This document shows positions 17,665 through 25,809 of a stretch of 64,000 nt of DNA, piece after piece. The stretch lies in assembly GCF_000495855.1 (NCBI RefSeq), contig NZ_AWGF01000014.1:86047-150046 (forward strand), written 5' to 3'. Made by a program: the position numbers and the translations under genes. The notes under the pieces are model-generated. The model searched no databases. It was not told the origin of the DNA and was given only the letters and a program-made list of their open reading frames with translations. The stretch's first letter is position 1, and the number at the start of each line of letters is the position of its first letter. This stretch comes from Asticcacaulis sp. YBE204. GTDB lineage: Bacteria > Pseudomonadota > Alphaproteobacteria > Caulobacterales > Caulobacteraceae.

Positions 17665-18518
17665 GATTTGTCTTTGTCGGCGCTGTCGTCCTTGCCGGGA
17701 CCGAAAGCCGACAGAAGTTGTGTGGCGACCAGCAGGCTCTGATCGCCTGCCCCGCCGCCGAACACCATATTCAGCAGTTGCGCGTCCGATTGCAGGCGCT
17801 GAGCGCGCGCGACGATAAAGCCGTCGCGGCTGTTGAACAGGTCCGAGGTCGCGTCCTCGGCGTCCGGCATCTGCATCTCGCCCGTGCCGCCCGCCCTGGA
17901 ATCGAGATTGGCCATCAGTTGCGTCACCGTCACCGGTGCACCGTTGCGATAAAAGATCGATTTGTTGGCCCCCGCCGCCGCCGGGAACAGCGAGGCCGCC
18001 GAGGCATTGGGCCGCTGCTCCGCCGTTTTGATCAGGTTCGCCGCCCCCGCCGGTCCGAGAAAATGCGCGGCATAGAGTTGCCCCGCCGTCGGTGTACGCC
18101 CCGTCCGACCTTTCAGATAGGCGGCATTGCCCGCCGTCATTTCCGCCGCCATGGTCGCCGCCGCGTCCTGATCGTAGCGCAGGCCCAGCACCTGACGGCG
18201 CGCCTGAGGGTTGGAGACGTAATATTGCCCGTTGCTGCCCTGTTGGATCGCGTCGGCATAGGTACCGTAGCCGTGCTTGGCGCCGTGCTGCTTGACGGTC
18301 GCCAGCCAGGTCTGCTCGATGAACTGAAACAGGCCCGCCGCCGAAGAGGTCGGGGCCTTGGCCGTCGGATTGAGCGAGCTTTCGCGCTGCGCCGTCTTCA
18401 GCAGATAGGTGAAGTCGACCCCCGTCCGCTGCGCGGCGCGCGTGATCGAGGCCACCACCCCGCCCTTGCGAGAGGAGACGCCATCAGACGTGGGATAAGG
18501 GGACGCATACGAGGTCAT
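17652..18518 (-). CDS. SLT-type lytic transglycosylase-like protein without signal peptide
   Basis: A 288-residue protein whose N-terminal 150 residues match a lysozyme-like SLT domain: LLKTAQRESSLNPTAKAP carries the catalytic Glu (E46), followed by SAAGLFQFIEQTW and a later YAAHFLGPAGA. Such enzymes cleave peptidoglycan to 1,6-anhydro products. No signal peptide or lipobox is visible, and the product starts MTSYASPYPT. Secretion may be by the flagellar or another export route, as for some morphogenesis-linked transglycosylases. The C-terminal half is low in complexity. It overlaps the HD gene. Confidence 0.82.
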   Translation of the reverse strand: MTSYASPYPTSDGVSSRKGGVVASITRAAQRTGVDFTYLLKTAQRESSLNPTAKAPTSSAAGLFQFIEQTWLATVKQHGAKHGYGTYADAIQQGSNGQYYVSNPQARRQVLGLRYDQDAAATMAAEMTAGNAAYLKGRTGRTPTAGQLYAAHFLGPAGAANLIKTAEQRPNASAASLFPAAAGANKSIFYRNGAPVTVTQLMANLDSRAGGTGEMQMPDAEDATSDLFNSRDGFIVARAQRLQSDAQLLNMVFGGGAGDQSLLVATQLLSAFGPGKDDSADKDKSWFG

Positions 18519-18542
18519 GCGGCAAATTTTGCCGCATTATGG

Positions 18543-19634
18543 TTAATGGGGTGTGAATCGCTGCGGATCGTAGGCTTCCGAGCCTTCCGGTGCCCCCTGC
18601 CCGCCGATCTGCGCCATCAGCACGTCCGCCGCAAAGGGACCGTAGATCCAGCCGTTGCGCCGCATCCCGGTCGCCACATAGACGCCACTGACGTCGCGTC
18701 CGATCATCGGCCAGCTATCCGGCGTCGCCGCCCGCACACCGACGCGCGGCACGGCATCCGCAAGCCCGCCAACCGAGTCGGGCATGAATTTGGCGGCTTT
18801 TTCACTGAGCGACGTCACGACACCCGGTTCGACCTCGTAATCGGCCTTGCCCGTCTGCATGGTCGCACCGAATTTGGCCAGACCGTCGAGGAACACCCAG
18901 TACCCCCACGGCGAGCGGATCATCCGCCCGGCGAGCGCCGGATCGGCCTTTTGTGCCTGATCAAGCAGATGCCCCTTGATCGGTTTCAGCGCGGCCAGAG
19001 ATGGCACGGCCTCGGCAAACGCCGCCGAATCGAACCCGGCGCACACCACGACATGGCCGGCTTCAAGACGCTGACCGTCGCTCAGCGTCACCGATTGAGG
19101 CGTGACCTGCGCGGCTTCGCTCTCGATCCACTGCCCGCCGCGCTCGACAAAGACCGATTTCATATAACTCAGCACCGGTTCCGCAGCCATCAGCCACTCG
19201 CCGACGATTTCGATCGCCTGAAACGGGGCGTGATAGCCCAGCTTCGCCAGATCTTCCTCGCGCATCACCTGACCTTTGGCACCCATGTCGGTGAAGCGTT
19301 GCATCATCTCGTCGGGCGACGGGCCGTTGTCGCCCGACCACAGCCAGACGGCGGGCTGGGCCAGTTCGAGGATTTCCGACAGGCCGAGGTCTTCGGCAAA
19401 CGACGGCCAGTGCTTCTGCGCCTCGATATAGCGGGCATAGGACAGCCTGGGATCGGCCTCGGTCAGGGCCTCCATCGCCGGCGCGATCATCCCCGCCGAC
19501 AGGGCCGAGGTCGAAGCCTCCACCGCGTCCTTCGCTACGATCCTGACCGACAGGCCATGATCCAGCGCCCGCAGACCGACGCTCAGACCGACGATTCCGC
19601 CGCCGATAACGATGAGACTGTAGGCTGAGACCAT
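18543..19634 (-). CDS. FAD-dependent amino-acid oxidase family protein (ThiO/DAO-like)
   Basis: A 363-residue flavoprotein. LIVIGGGIVGLSVGLRALDHG (about 7-27) is the dinucleotide-binding fold, and the C-terminus has PMIGRDVSGVYVATGMRRNG, the usual second FAD contact of glycine/D-amino acid oxidases. GMIAPAMEA in the substrate region recalls ThiO glycine oxidase, but no thi genes are adjacent, so the substrate is open. It ends 24 bp before the transglycosylase start and could be in the same operon. Confidence 0.82.
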   Translation of the reverse strand: MVSAYSLIVIGGGIVGLSVGLRALDHGLSVRIVAKDAVEASTSALSAGMIAPAMEALTEADPRLSYARYIEAQKHWPSFAEDLGLSEILELAQPAVWLWSGDNGPSPDEMMQRFTDMGAKGQVMREEDLAKLGYHAPFQAIEIVGEWLMAAEPVLSYMKSVFVERGGQWIESEAAQVTPQSVTLSDGQRLEAGHVVVCAGFDSAAFAEAVPSLAALKPIKGHLLDQAQKADPALAGRMIRSPWGYWVFLDGLAKFGATMQTGKADYEVEPGVVTSLSEKAAKFMPDSVGGLADAVPRVGVRAATPDSWPMIGRDVSGVYVATGMRRNGWIYGPFAADVLMAQIGGQGAPEGSEAYDPQRFTPH

Positions 19635-19748
19635 AAAACCATCCTTTATGGCGGGTATATAGCGTCATTTACGCGCATAGCCAGACCCCGCATGACAATT
19701 GCGTCAATCGGTCCGTGTAAAATCACTATGTAGGGAAATTCACCGCGA

Positions 19749-19824
19749 TGGTACTGCCTGCTGGTTTCGAACCAGCTACCTCCAGAGCCACAATCTGGCG
19801 CTCTACCAATTGAGCTAAGGCAGC
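19749..19824 (-). tRNA. tRNA-His (GTG), no G-1, A73, CCA encoded
   Basis: The 76-nt cloverleaf is complete: acceptor GCTGCCT / AGGCAGT (with a G1-U72 wobble), D arm GCTC/GAGC, anticodon arm CCAGA / TCTGG around TTGTGGC (anticodon GTG), T arm GCTGG / CCAGC. The base before G1 is U and the discriminator is A, so the otherwise near-universal G-1:C73 pair is missing from the gene. Confidence 0.96.
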
Positions 19825-19916
19825 ACGTCATCGCGAAGGCCGTGTCTCTAACGTGCAGCGGCCCGCCGATCAAGGGGTAATTTCAGACAAAGACATATAA
19901 GCCGTGTAAAACCCGG

Positions 19917-20285
19917 CTAATCGACCGTCCACTGGTGTCTCAGCTTGACCTTTTCACCGGCCTCAAAAGCGGCTTGCGACTTTTTCATGTCGACAAGCGT
20001 TCTACGGACATAGACCTTGACGATCTGCTCCCCGGCACCCGCCGGATCTTCTGTAAGAACCACACAATTTTGCAGCCGCCCCTCAGCGGTAACGTCGCAG
20101 GTAAAGCTAACTTCGCCACCGCTTTTCTTCATATTCGGCCCTGTCGGCGTGGGCAGTTCCTGAGGCGACGGCAAGCTTTTATAGTGGTAGCGGCCCGTAG
20201 CCTCTTGCGCGGCAGAGGCGGTCACAGACACACTCAGCAGCAGCCCGACCAGACCGATGGCAAATCGATACGAGAATTTACGCAT
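19917..20285 (-). CDS. small secreted TonB-C-domain-like protein (1 of 3)
   Basis: A 122-residue product from ATG at 20285, chosen because the start overlaps the upstream stop as TAATG. A signal peptide (hydrophobic to about residue 24, ASAAQ) precedes a domain with VSFTCDVTAEGRLQNCVV, the beta-strand pattern of TonB C-termini with two Cys. The membrane anchor and Pro-rich linker of TonB are absent, so it would be a free periplasmic domain. It is the most divergent of the three neighbours. It ends HQWTVD, like the KWTIR and KWTLE ends of its relatives. Confidence 0.6.
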   Translation of the reverse strand: MRKFSYRFAIGLVGLLLSVSVTASAAQEATGRYHYKSLPSPQELPTPTGPNMKKSGGEVSFTCDVTAEGRLQNCVVLTEDPAGAGEQIVKVYVRRTLVDMKKSQAAFEAGEKVKLRHQWTVD

Positions 20286-20653
20286 TACCTGATGGTCCAT
20301 TTGTAACGGACTTTCTTTTCCTCACCCAGTGCCGACTCTCCCGCGACGTCCTTGAGTTCGGCATAGGTTTCAAAGCCCTTCACCGTTGCTTCGGCAAAGC
20401 CATAACCTTCCGGCGTTTCCTTGATAACACGGCAATTTCTGAGATGACCTTTAGCCGTCCAGCCACAAGCGATAACCACATCGCCCTCAATACGAGCCTT
20501 TGCGGCAGCCTTAGGGTAAAGTGACGCCATAGCTTGTCCGACCGGCAAAGTTTTGAAACTGGGAACGGGCGGCAATGCGGCGTCCTGCGCCTGCGCAACA
20601 CTGACCAGGGCCAAACAGGCCATCACCGATGTCGTTATCCTGAATACAAGCAT
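20285..20653 (-). CDS. small secreted TonB-C-domain-like protein (2 of 3)
   Basis: A 122-residue product with a signal peptide (to about VAQAQ, residue 22). It then shows the hallmark of TonB C-terminal domains in this lineage: LYPKAAAKARIEGDVVIACGW, a second Cys in LRNCRV, KETPEGYGFAEATVKGFETYA, and the end YKWTIR. These match the C-termini of the two true TonB proteins at 22038 and 23072. It lacks a transmembrane anchor. Its stop overlaps the start of the next gene. Confidence 0.7.
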   Translation of the reverse strand: MLVFRITTSVMACLALVSVAQAQDAALPPVPSFKTLPVGQAMASLYPKAAAKARIEGDVVIACGWTAKGHLRNCRVIKETPEGYGFAEATVKGFETYAELKDVAGESALGEEKKVRYKWTIR

Positions 20654-20735
20654 TTCAAATCCCCCTCTTTAGAACCGTTATCGCTTGGGTTGAGCAGGGC
20701 GTCAAGCGCGCTCCGCCTAAGGCGTTTGTCTCCGT

Positions 20736-21098
20736 CTACTTGACCTCCCAAACGAAACGAAATTCCATGTCTTCACCCTCGCGAGACGCGGCGTCGACTT
20801 TTTTCAGATAGGCATAGGTTTCAAAGCCCTGGATCGCCGCCGCCCCGAACCCAAAGCCTGCGGGGACTTCTTTCGTGACGCGGCAATTGACCAGCCGCCG
20901 TTTGAGCGTCCATCCGCACCGAAGCCAGACCTCGCCGCGACTATGTTCGTTCAGCACCTCTTTAGGGACGAGATTCAGCACCTGCGAGGCGCGCGGCGAG
21001 ATCATCAGTTCCGGCTTGACCGTACCCGCAGACGCCGCAACCGTAACCGGCAACAGCAACATCGCTATTACACCTAATCCCCACCCCCTGTATGTCAT
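20736..21098 (-). CDS. small secreted TonB-C-domain-like protein (3 of 3)
   Basis: A 120-residue product with a signal peptide ending near ASAG. It carries RGEVWLRCGWTLKRRLVNCRV, then KEVPAGFGFGAAAIQGFETYA and a VWEVK end, the same layout as the gene downstream. It is 15 bp downstream of the M48 protease stop, so the protease and the three small genes may be one operon. A periplasmic role such as competing with TonB, or a helper in receptor energising, is speculative. Confidence 0.65.
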   Translation of the reverse strand: MTYRGWGLGVIAMLLLPVTVAASAGTVKPELMISPRASQVLNLVPKEVLNEHSRGEVWLRCGWTLKRRLVNCRVTKEVPAGFGFGAAAIQGFETYAYLKKVDAASREGEDMEFRFVWEVK

Positions 21099-21113
21099 CC
21101 CCCTTCCCCGGCG

Positions 21114-21881
21114 CTACAGATACCCCTTCGATTTGATATAGGCGTCGAGCTGATTGATGCGCGTCGTATCCGATGGGTGGGTGGACATGAATTCAGGCGT
21201 CCCTGCTCCGCCCTGAGCCTGCATGTTGCGCCACAGAGCCACCGCTTCCGACGGCTTGTAGCCAGCCTTGGCCATGATATCGACGCCGATCCGGTCGGCC
21301 TCAAGCTCGTGCTTGCGCGAATAGGGCAGCAGCAGCCCCAGTTGCGCGCCCATGCCGCCGTAATTGGCGATGACCTGCTGCGCCCGACCCGACGTCGCGC
21401 CCTGTGCTACCGTCAAGCCGATCGCCGCGGCCTGCTGCTGCGACGCGCGTTCGGCGGCGTGCTTGCCGATCACGTGAGCCGTTTCATGCCCCAGTACCGC
21501 CGCCAACTGGTCATCGTTCTTTACGACCTTGAACAGGCCGCTGTTCACGCCGACCTTGTTACCGGGGATAACAAAAGCGTTCGGCTGATCGTTCTGGAAG
21601 ACGACATATTCCCATTCCGCCGCATTATATCCCGCTGCCGTGACGATCTTGGCGCCCACGGTGCGCACCCGACGGATCAGGGCGGCATCGTTCGACAGCT
21701 TGGCCGTCTTCATCATCTCGGCCCAGCCCTGCAAGGCGGTCGGCTCCAGATCCTTGTTGTCGACCAGCAGGAACTGACTGCGTCCGAGGGTCTCGTTGGT
21801 CTCACAGGCCACCAGCGTGACGGCAATCAGGGCGGCCGCCCCCAGCAGCAAATGTTTCGGCTTGATCGAGCGAAGGGTCAT
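21114..21881 (-). CDS. M48 family zinc metalloprotease lipoprotein
   Basis: A 255-residue periplasmic or outer-membrane protease of the LoiP/BepA-like class. The signal peptide ends in VTLVAC (Cys 26), a lipobox. The zincin motif is GHETAHVIGKHA with H132 and H136 as ligands and E133 catalytic. The third-ligand Glu fits in KHELEADRIGVDIM near residue 206. It lacks the TPR extension of BepA. Such proteases degrade misfolded outer-membrane proteins, which suits a TonB/receptor neighbourhood. Confidence 0.92.
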   Translation of the reverse strand: MTLRSIKPKHLLLGAAALIAVTLVACETNETLGRSQFLLVDNKDLEPTALQGWAEMMKTAKLSNDAALIRRVRTVGAKIVTAAGYNAAEWEYVVFQNDQPNAFVIPGNKVGVNSGLFKVVKNDDQLAAVLGHETAHVIGKHAAERASQQQAAAIGLTVAQGATSGRAQQVIANYGGMGAQLGLLLPYSRKHELEADRIGVDIMAKAGYKPSEAVALWRNMQAQGGAGTPEFMSTHPSDTTRINQLDAYIKSKGYL

Positions 21882-21980
21882 GGCGCATCCCTAATATGTC
21901 AGCGGTGAAATTTCGGCGATACTGCTCAGTTCACCGGTCAGGGTCAATCGTTGAAGGCAGTATTCCGATAAGGCCGGCAT

Positions 21981-22010
21981 AAAAAAGACCTCCGGGAGGT
22001 CACCGGAGGC
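21981..22010 (-). terminator. terminator of the stand-alone tonB gene
   Basis: On the minus strand the stem GACCTCC / GGAGGTC is followed by TTTTTT. An alternative, longer pairing CCTCCGG / CCGGAGG overlaps it. Confidence 0.8.
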
Positions 22011-22037
22011 CATCGTTGCTACGCCACAACGATCCGC

Positions 22038-22754
22038 TTATTCGAGCGCAAAGCCCATACGCACCTTCATCACCGAACCGACCTGTACCGCACCGGCGCT
22101 GGTGTCGGCGCGGCCCTTGGCTTCGACCGCGCGCACCGCTGCGTCGCCAAAGCCGTAGCCCTTGGGCGTTTCGCCGAGGATGTCACAGCGGACGCGGCCC
22201 TTGGTGTCGGTGACGGTGCAGGCAAGCGTCGCCGAACCCTCGACCTCGGCGTCCGTAGCGCGGGCGGGGTAATACTGCATCATCGCATTGGCGTCCGGGA
22301 ATTTGCTCCACACGGCCTTGACGTAAAACGGCCCCACGGGCGCGTCACTCACCGTCGTCGGCCCCGGCGTACCGGTAAGGGTGACCACCGGGCCTGAACC
22401 GGGCTGGACATCGACCGGCGGCGTCGGCGCAACCTCTAAAGGCGTCACGTCGCTGATGACCGGATCGGCGGGGGTGTGAATGACGGTCGTCGTCTGACGC
22501 ACCTCTTTTTGTTCTGTCGGCTCCGGTTTGGGCTTTGGCTTTTCCATATTGAGGATAGCGCCCGTGAACGGTGGCGGGACATCGACCTCCTCCGGCACGG
22601 CGATTTGGAACCGTTCGTGGATGATGTAGGCCGCCAACCCGGCATGGATCAGGATGGCGATCGCCACCCCGCTGGCCACGGTCGGTGACAGGCGCTTCTG
22701 CGGAAGGCGGTCGAAAAGCGGATTACGCGACGGATGATTGACGGCAGACGCCAT
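22038..22754 (-). CDS. TonB energy transducer (stand-alone)
   Basis: A 238-residue protein from ATG at 22754, which has AGGAAAGGA upstream; the frame extends to 22826 but that part is unlikely to be translated. One membrane helix lies at about 25-45 (VASGVAIAILIHAGLAAYII), with the His that is conserved in TonB anchors. A Pro/Lys/Glu spacer (KPKPKPEPTEQKE) crosses the periplasm. The C-terminal domain has YYPARATDAEVEGSATLACTV and GETPKGYGFGDAAVRA. It transmits proton-motive force to outer-membrane receptors. No exbB/exbD lies in the same transcript; the system at 23-25 kb may serve it. Confidence 0.88.
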   Translation of the reverse strand: MASAVNHPSRNPLFDRLPQKRLSPTVASGVAIAILIHAGLAAYIIHERFQIAVPEEVDVPPPFTGAILNMEKPKPKPEPTEQKEVRQTTTVIHTPADPVISDVTPLEVAPTPPVDVQPGSGPVVTLTGTPGPTTVSDAPVGPFYVKAVWSKFPDANAMMQYYPARATDAEVEGSATLACTVTDTKGRVRCDILGETPKGYGFGDAAVRAVEAKGRADTSAGAVQVGSVMKVRMGFALE

Positions 22755-22907
22755 AAGCGTGTCCTTTCCTGGGAGCCCTGTGAGGGCATTTGGCGAATGG
22801 ATTGCGGGTTCGCCTTTTGAATGCATGAAACCTTAATTTCCGGCCCCTCTGAACCCCCGTGTTCAAAAGCCCCTCACCGGTTCGCCCGTCCATGATCTTG
22901 TTATAAT

Positions 22908-22932
22908 GTAAACTTAGCAACGCTAAGTGTAC
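22908..22932. promoter_or_regulatory. 25-bp palindrome upstream of tonB, candidate operator
   Basis: GTAAACTTAGC, AAC, GCTAAGTGTAC: the two 11-base arms match at 10 positions. It lies about 155 bp upstream of the tonB start and next to TATAAT-like DNA (22902-22907). Dyads of this size usually bind a dimeric repressor. The regulator is unknown, and no Fur-type consensus was seen. Confidence 0.5.
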
Positions 22933-23015
22933 AGCGTTATTTTTCGTGATCACACCAATGTGCGGATCGGGTCCGTCGCCCTCGTACAAAGACATCGGGT
23001 ACGCTCAGGACAATC

Positions 23016-23047
23016 AAAAACCCTCCGGCCGCGAAGCCGGAGGGTTC
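23016..23047 (-). terminator. terminator of the exbB-exbD-tonB operon
   Basis: The perfect stem AACCCTCCGGC / GCCGGAGGGTT with loop CGCGAA lies just after the tonB stop. On the minus strand it is followed by a T-run (AAAAA at 23016-23020 on the plus strand). Confidence 0.88.
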
Positions 23048-23071
23048 CTGTATTTTGCAAAGTGCAGTGAC

Positions 23072-23788
23072 CTATTCGAGGGTCCACTTATAGCGGAACT
23101 TCTTACGGTCGCCGTCGCGGATTGCACCGTCACCACCAGGGCTGGCCTTGGCGAAACGCATGAAACCCTTGACAGTCGCGGCACCGAAGCCATAGCCCGC
23201 AGGCTTTTCGCTTATGATGTCGCAGCCCGTCACGCGGCCTTGCGAGTTGAGGGCGCAGTCGATAACGACTTCGCCTTCCATTTCCGCGTCCTGTGCCCGC
23301 GGGGGGTACAGGTCGTACATGCGGTCGTTGGACGGGTAGGTCCATTGCGCATCTACGTAACGCGGACCCGCAGGTGCCGGCGGTGCCGGCGGCGGGGGCG
23401 GTCCCGGGACGATTTGCGGCGGCCCCTTATACTCGACGCGTTCTTCCTTCTTCGTCGGCTCGATCTGGATCGGAGTCGGCGGAGGCGGCGCTTCGGTATT
23501 GATCACCGGTTCGCGTACCTGCAACTTCGGCGGCGGCGGCGGCATGTCCGGCGGCGGCGGAGGTGGGGGTGGCGGCGGTGGCGGGGGCGGCAAATCGACA
23601 AGTTCAGTATCGATCTTGGTGTCCTCGTAGACGACTTCCTTGATCTCAAACTTTTCCTTGTAGATGTAGTAGCCGAGCGCAATGTGCGCGACGGCCGCTA
23701 CGCCTATGCCGATGAAGATCGGCGTCTTGTCTTTGTTTAACGGCGGATCAAGAATAGGATCTCGACGCCTGTGGGGGGTCTCTTCCAT
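23072..23788 (-). CDS. tonB: TonB energy transducer of the exbBD operon, with a 14-proline run
   Basis: A 238-residue TonB. The cytoplasmic head is short, and the anchor helix IFIGIGVAAVAHIALGYYIY (about 24-43) holds the conserved His. The spacer has 14 consecutive Pro, Asp-Met, then five more Pro, and further Pro blocks to about residue 140. The C-terminal domain shows LYPPRAQDAEMEGEVVIDCAL, KPAGYGFGAATVKGF and the end YKWTLE. It follows exbD by 12 bp, so it is the dedicated partner of that pair. The Pro runs should make its synthesis depend on EF-P. Confidence 0.93.
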   Translation of the reverse strand: MEETPHRRRDPILDPPLNKDKTPIFIGIGVAAVAHIALGYYIYKEKFEIKEVVYEDTKIDTELVDLPPPPPPPPPPPPPPDMPPPPPKLQVREPVINTEAPPPPTPIQIEPTKKEERVEYKGPPQIVPGPPPPPAPPAPAGPRYVDAQWTYPSNDRMYDLYPPRAQDAEMEGEVVIDCALNSQGRVTGCDIISEKPAGYGFGAATVKGFMRFAKASPGGDGAIRDGDRKKFRYKWTLE

Positions 23789-23800
23789 CTCTTAATCCTC

Positions 23801-24238
23801 TTAACTGTTACCGTCTTCACCGACCAGAGCCACACTGTAGAACCCGTTGTCCTGCAGTACGTTCATCACCTGCATGAAGTCGGCATAACGCGTGGACTTG
23901 TCGCAGCGGATGAAGATGCGCTCTTTTTCCGGGTCACGGGTGCGAATCTGAACTTTCAGATCGGCGCCCATGGCGTCGAGAGAGGTGGGGAAGTCACCGA
24001 TGAAGACATTGCCATTCTCCTGAATGGAAATGAACACCGGCTGGGGTGGATTTTCTTGCGGCGGGGCGACTGCCGTTGGAAGCTTAACTTCAACCGACAC
24101 GGTGGCAAGCGGAGCCGCCACCATGAAGATAATGAGAAGAACCAACATAACATCGACGAACGGCGTAACGTTAATTTCGCTGTTTTGCTCGATGTGGAAT
24201 TTCGAGCCGCCGCTGCCAGAGGATAGCTTGGCTCCCAT
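23801..24238 (-). CDS. exbD: ExbD, TonB-complex proton channel subunit
   Basis: A 145-residue inner-membrane protein with one helix at about 27-45. INVTPFVDVMLVLLIIFMV carries the protonatable Asp (D29) of ExbD/TolR. The periplasmic part follows. It begins five bases after the exbB stop and is followed by tonB, the standard order. It is not TolR, because no tol-pal genes are nearby. Confidence 0.95.
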   Translation of the reverse strand: MGAKLSSGSGGSKFHIEQNSEINVTPFVDVMLVLLIIFMVAAPLATVSVEVKLPTAVAPPQENPPQPVFISIQENGNVFIGDFPTSLDAMGADLKVQIRTRDPEKERIFIRCDKSTRYADFMQVMNVLQDNGFYSVALVGEDGNS

Positions 24239-24243
24239 CTAGA

Positions 24244-25110
24244 TTACGCCCCTTTGTCGAGCTGACGCGACAGCGAGTTCATCAGTTCCGAAACGAATTG
24301 TTCCGAACGGGTGCCGTAAGCCGCGATGGCCGAGTTGAAGACGTTGTACATGACGACGGCCGGGATAGCGGCAACCAGACCCAGACCCGTAGCCAGAAGG
24401 GCTTCGGCGATACCCGGAGCAACGACGGCGAGGTTGGTGGTGTTGGTGTTCGCGATACCGATGAACGAGTTCATGATGCCGTAAACCGTACCGAACAGAC
24501 CGACGAACGGCCCGATGGACCCGACCGAGGCGAGGAAGACCAGACCGCCCGACAGACGCTTGGCCAGACCGGCCTGAACGGCGTTGATCGATTGCGACGC
24601 GCGGTGCAGCGTCGAGTCGCGGTGTTCACCCGAAACGGCCAGACCGGCTTGCTTCGAGATCTGGACTTCTTCGGTGGCCACGGCGGCCATGTCGGCCAGC
24701 GGGTTACCGGCGAACTCGTCCGAGGTCGACAGACGGTTGATGTCGGCGATCGAGCGGGCGCCGCGGAAACCTTCGAGGTAGTTGGTGGTCGCCTTGTTGA
24801 GGCCGGCGAAGAAGAGCAGCTTGATGACCAGGATGGTCCAGGAGATGATCGAAGCCAGCACCAGGCCGATCATGACGACCTTAACGACCGGCACGGCCTG
24901 AGCGAACATGCCCGCAACCGTCAGGTCGTGGCTGCCCTTCGAGGCTTCCGAGGACGACTCGGCGGTTTCTTCGGCCGGGGCGGCCGCAGGGGCTTCGGCA
25001 GCAGCCGGCGACGTGGCGGCGGCAGCGGCCGCAAACGTCGGGACGCTCACGAACAGTGCCGCGGCACCAATCAGAGCGATAAGCGGGTTGTGTTTCTTGT
25101 GTTCGAGCAT
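24244..25110 (-). CDS. exbB: ExbB, TonB-complex proton channel subunit
   Basis: A 288-residue protein of the MotA/TolQ/ExbB family. It has a cleavable-looking signal peptide and an Ala/Glu-rich stretch to about residue 60, as in the longer alphaproteobacterial ExbB. Three membrane helices lie at about 75-100, 185-215 and 230-255. The conserved LASVGSIGPFVGLFGTVYGI is in the second helix and the Pro/Gly-rich GLGLVAAIPAVVMYN in the third. It is first in the exbB-exbD-tonB operon with a long upstream region. Confidence 0.95.
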   Translation of the reverse strand: MLEHKKHNPLIALIGAAALFVSVPTFAAAAAATSPAAAEAPAAAPAEETAESSSEASKGSHDLTVAGMFAQAVPVVKVVMIGLVLASIISWTILVIKLLFFAGLNKATTNYLEGFRGARSIADINRLSTSDEFAGNPLADMAAVATEEVQISKQAGLAVSGEHRDSTLHRASQSINAVQAGLAKRLSGGLVFLASVGSIGPFVGLFGTVYGIMNSFIGIANTNTTNLAVVAPGIAEALLATGLGLVAAIPAVVMYNVFNSAIAAYGTRSEQFVSELMNSLSRQLDKGA

Positions 25111-25809
25111 TTTTCGCCAATTCCTGAATAAGGATGACCCCCCGGTTAAGGAGGCTGACCAAGGATTATAGGGGCAGCGTAGACCCCCAGTTAAAACCTA
25201 AGACGTGTTAAAACCATGGCACCCAAAAAAACATGACACCGCAAGGAGCATGTTCCTTCGTGAACCTCTCGTGTGTTTCGTACCGGTGCGACTTCTATTC
25301 GCTCACATCCAGATACGCTGCGCACAAACTTTTGCCATTATGACCGAGAAGTCAAAAAAAGCGATCCCTTTGTTACACTGGTGGTTACAAAGTGATTTGA
25401 GCCTAAAAGAGCCTATCCCCCCTGTGAACGTCAAGGTGCTTATCACGCCACTTCGCGTATCATTTCGGCAACAGGCAAGGCAGCATTCGCAGGTTTCCTC
25501 TAAAAACTCAATTGTGTCCGATAGTTAATCCATAGGGCGCAGTGAGAATTATTTTCACGAAACCTGAATTTTTTTTCATATTCGTGATCGCCTCACCTTC
25601 CCTTTACGTGCCGCAGGGGAAAAAGCCTGACTTCTCCGCACTCTATGTCATTTTTATAACGCCGATTTGCGAAACGACGATCAAAAATTCGTATGGAAAA
25701 TGGCTGATTTCCGTAAGAATACCCTGCTATATTCGCCCCTATGCGGTAGGCCGATGCCGCCGGAGAGCACGCGAATCGTGGCGCCTTGATCCGTACACGC
25801 CATTTAAAG
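25111..25809. other. 700-bp AT-richer region without a convincing gene
   Basis: It separates exbB from the SGNH hydrolase gene. Base composition is visibly poorer in G+C than the flanks, especially 25530-25730. Two plus-strand reading frames (25205-25528, 25542-25856) have no ribosome site, atypical codon use and no family resemblance, and the second runs into the hydrolase gene antisense. It likely holds the exbB promoter and leader. I see no Fur box, tRNA or known RNA. Confidence 0.5.

Noticed and set aside
17628..19628. 666-codon plus-strand open frame
   Set aside because: It is antisense to the transglycosylase and FAD oxidase genes, Arg/His-rich without any family motif, and is explained by the codon bias of the real genes.
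24238..24244. exbB/exbD pair as tolQ/tolR
   Set aside because: The next gene is tonB, no tolA, tolB or pal is near, and ExbB has the long N-terminal extension of the TonB-linked type.
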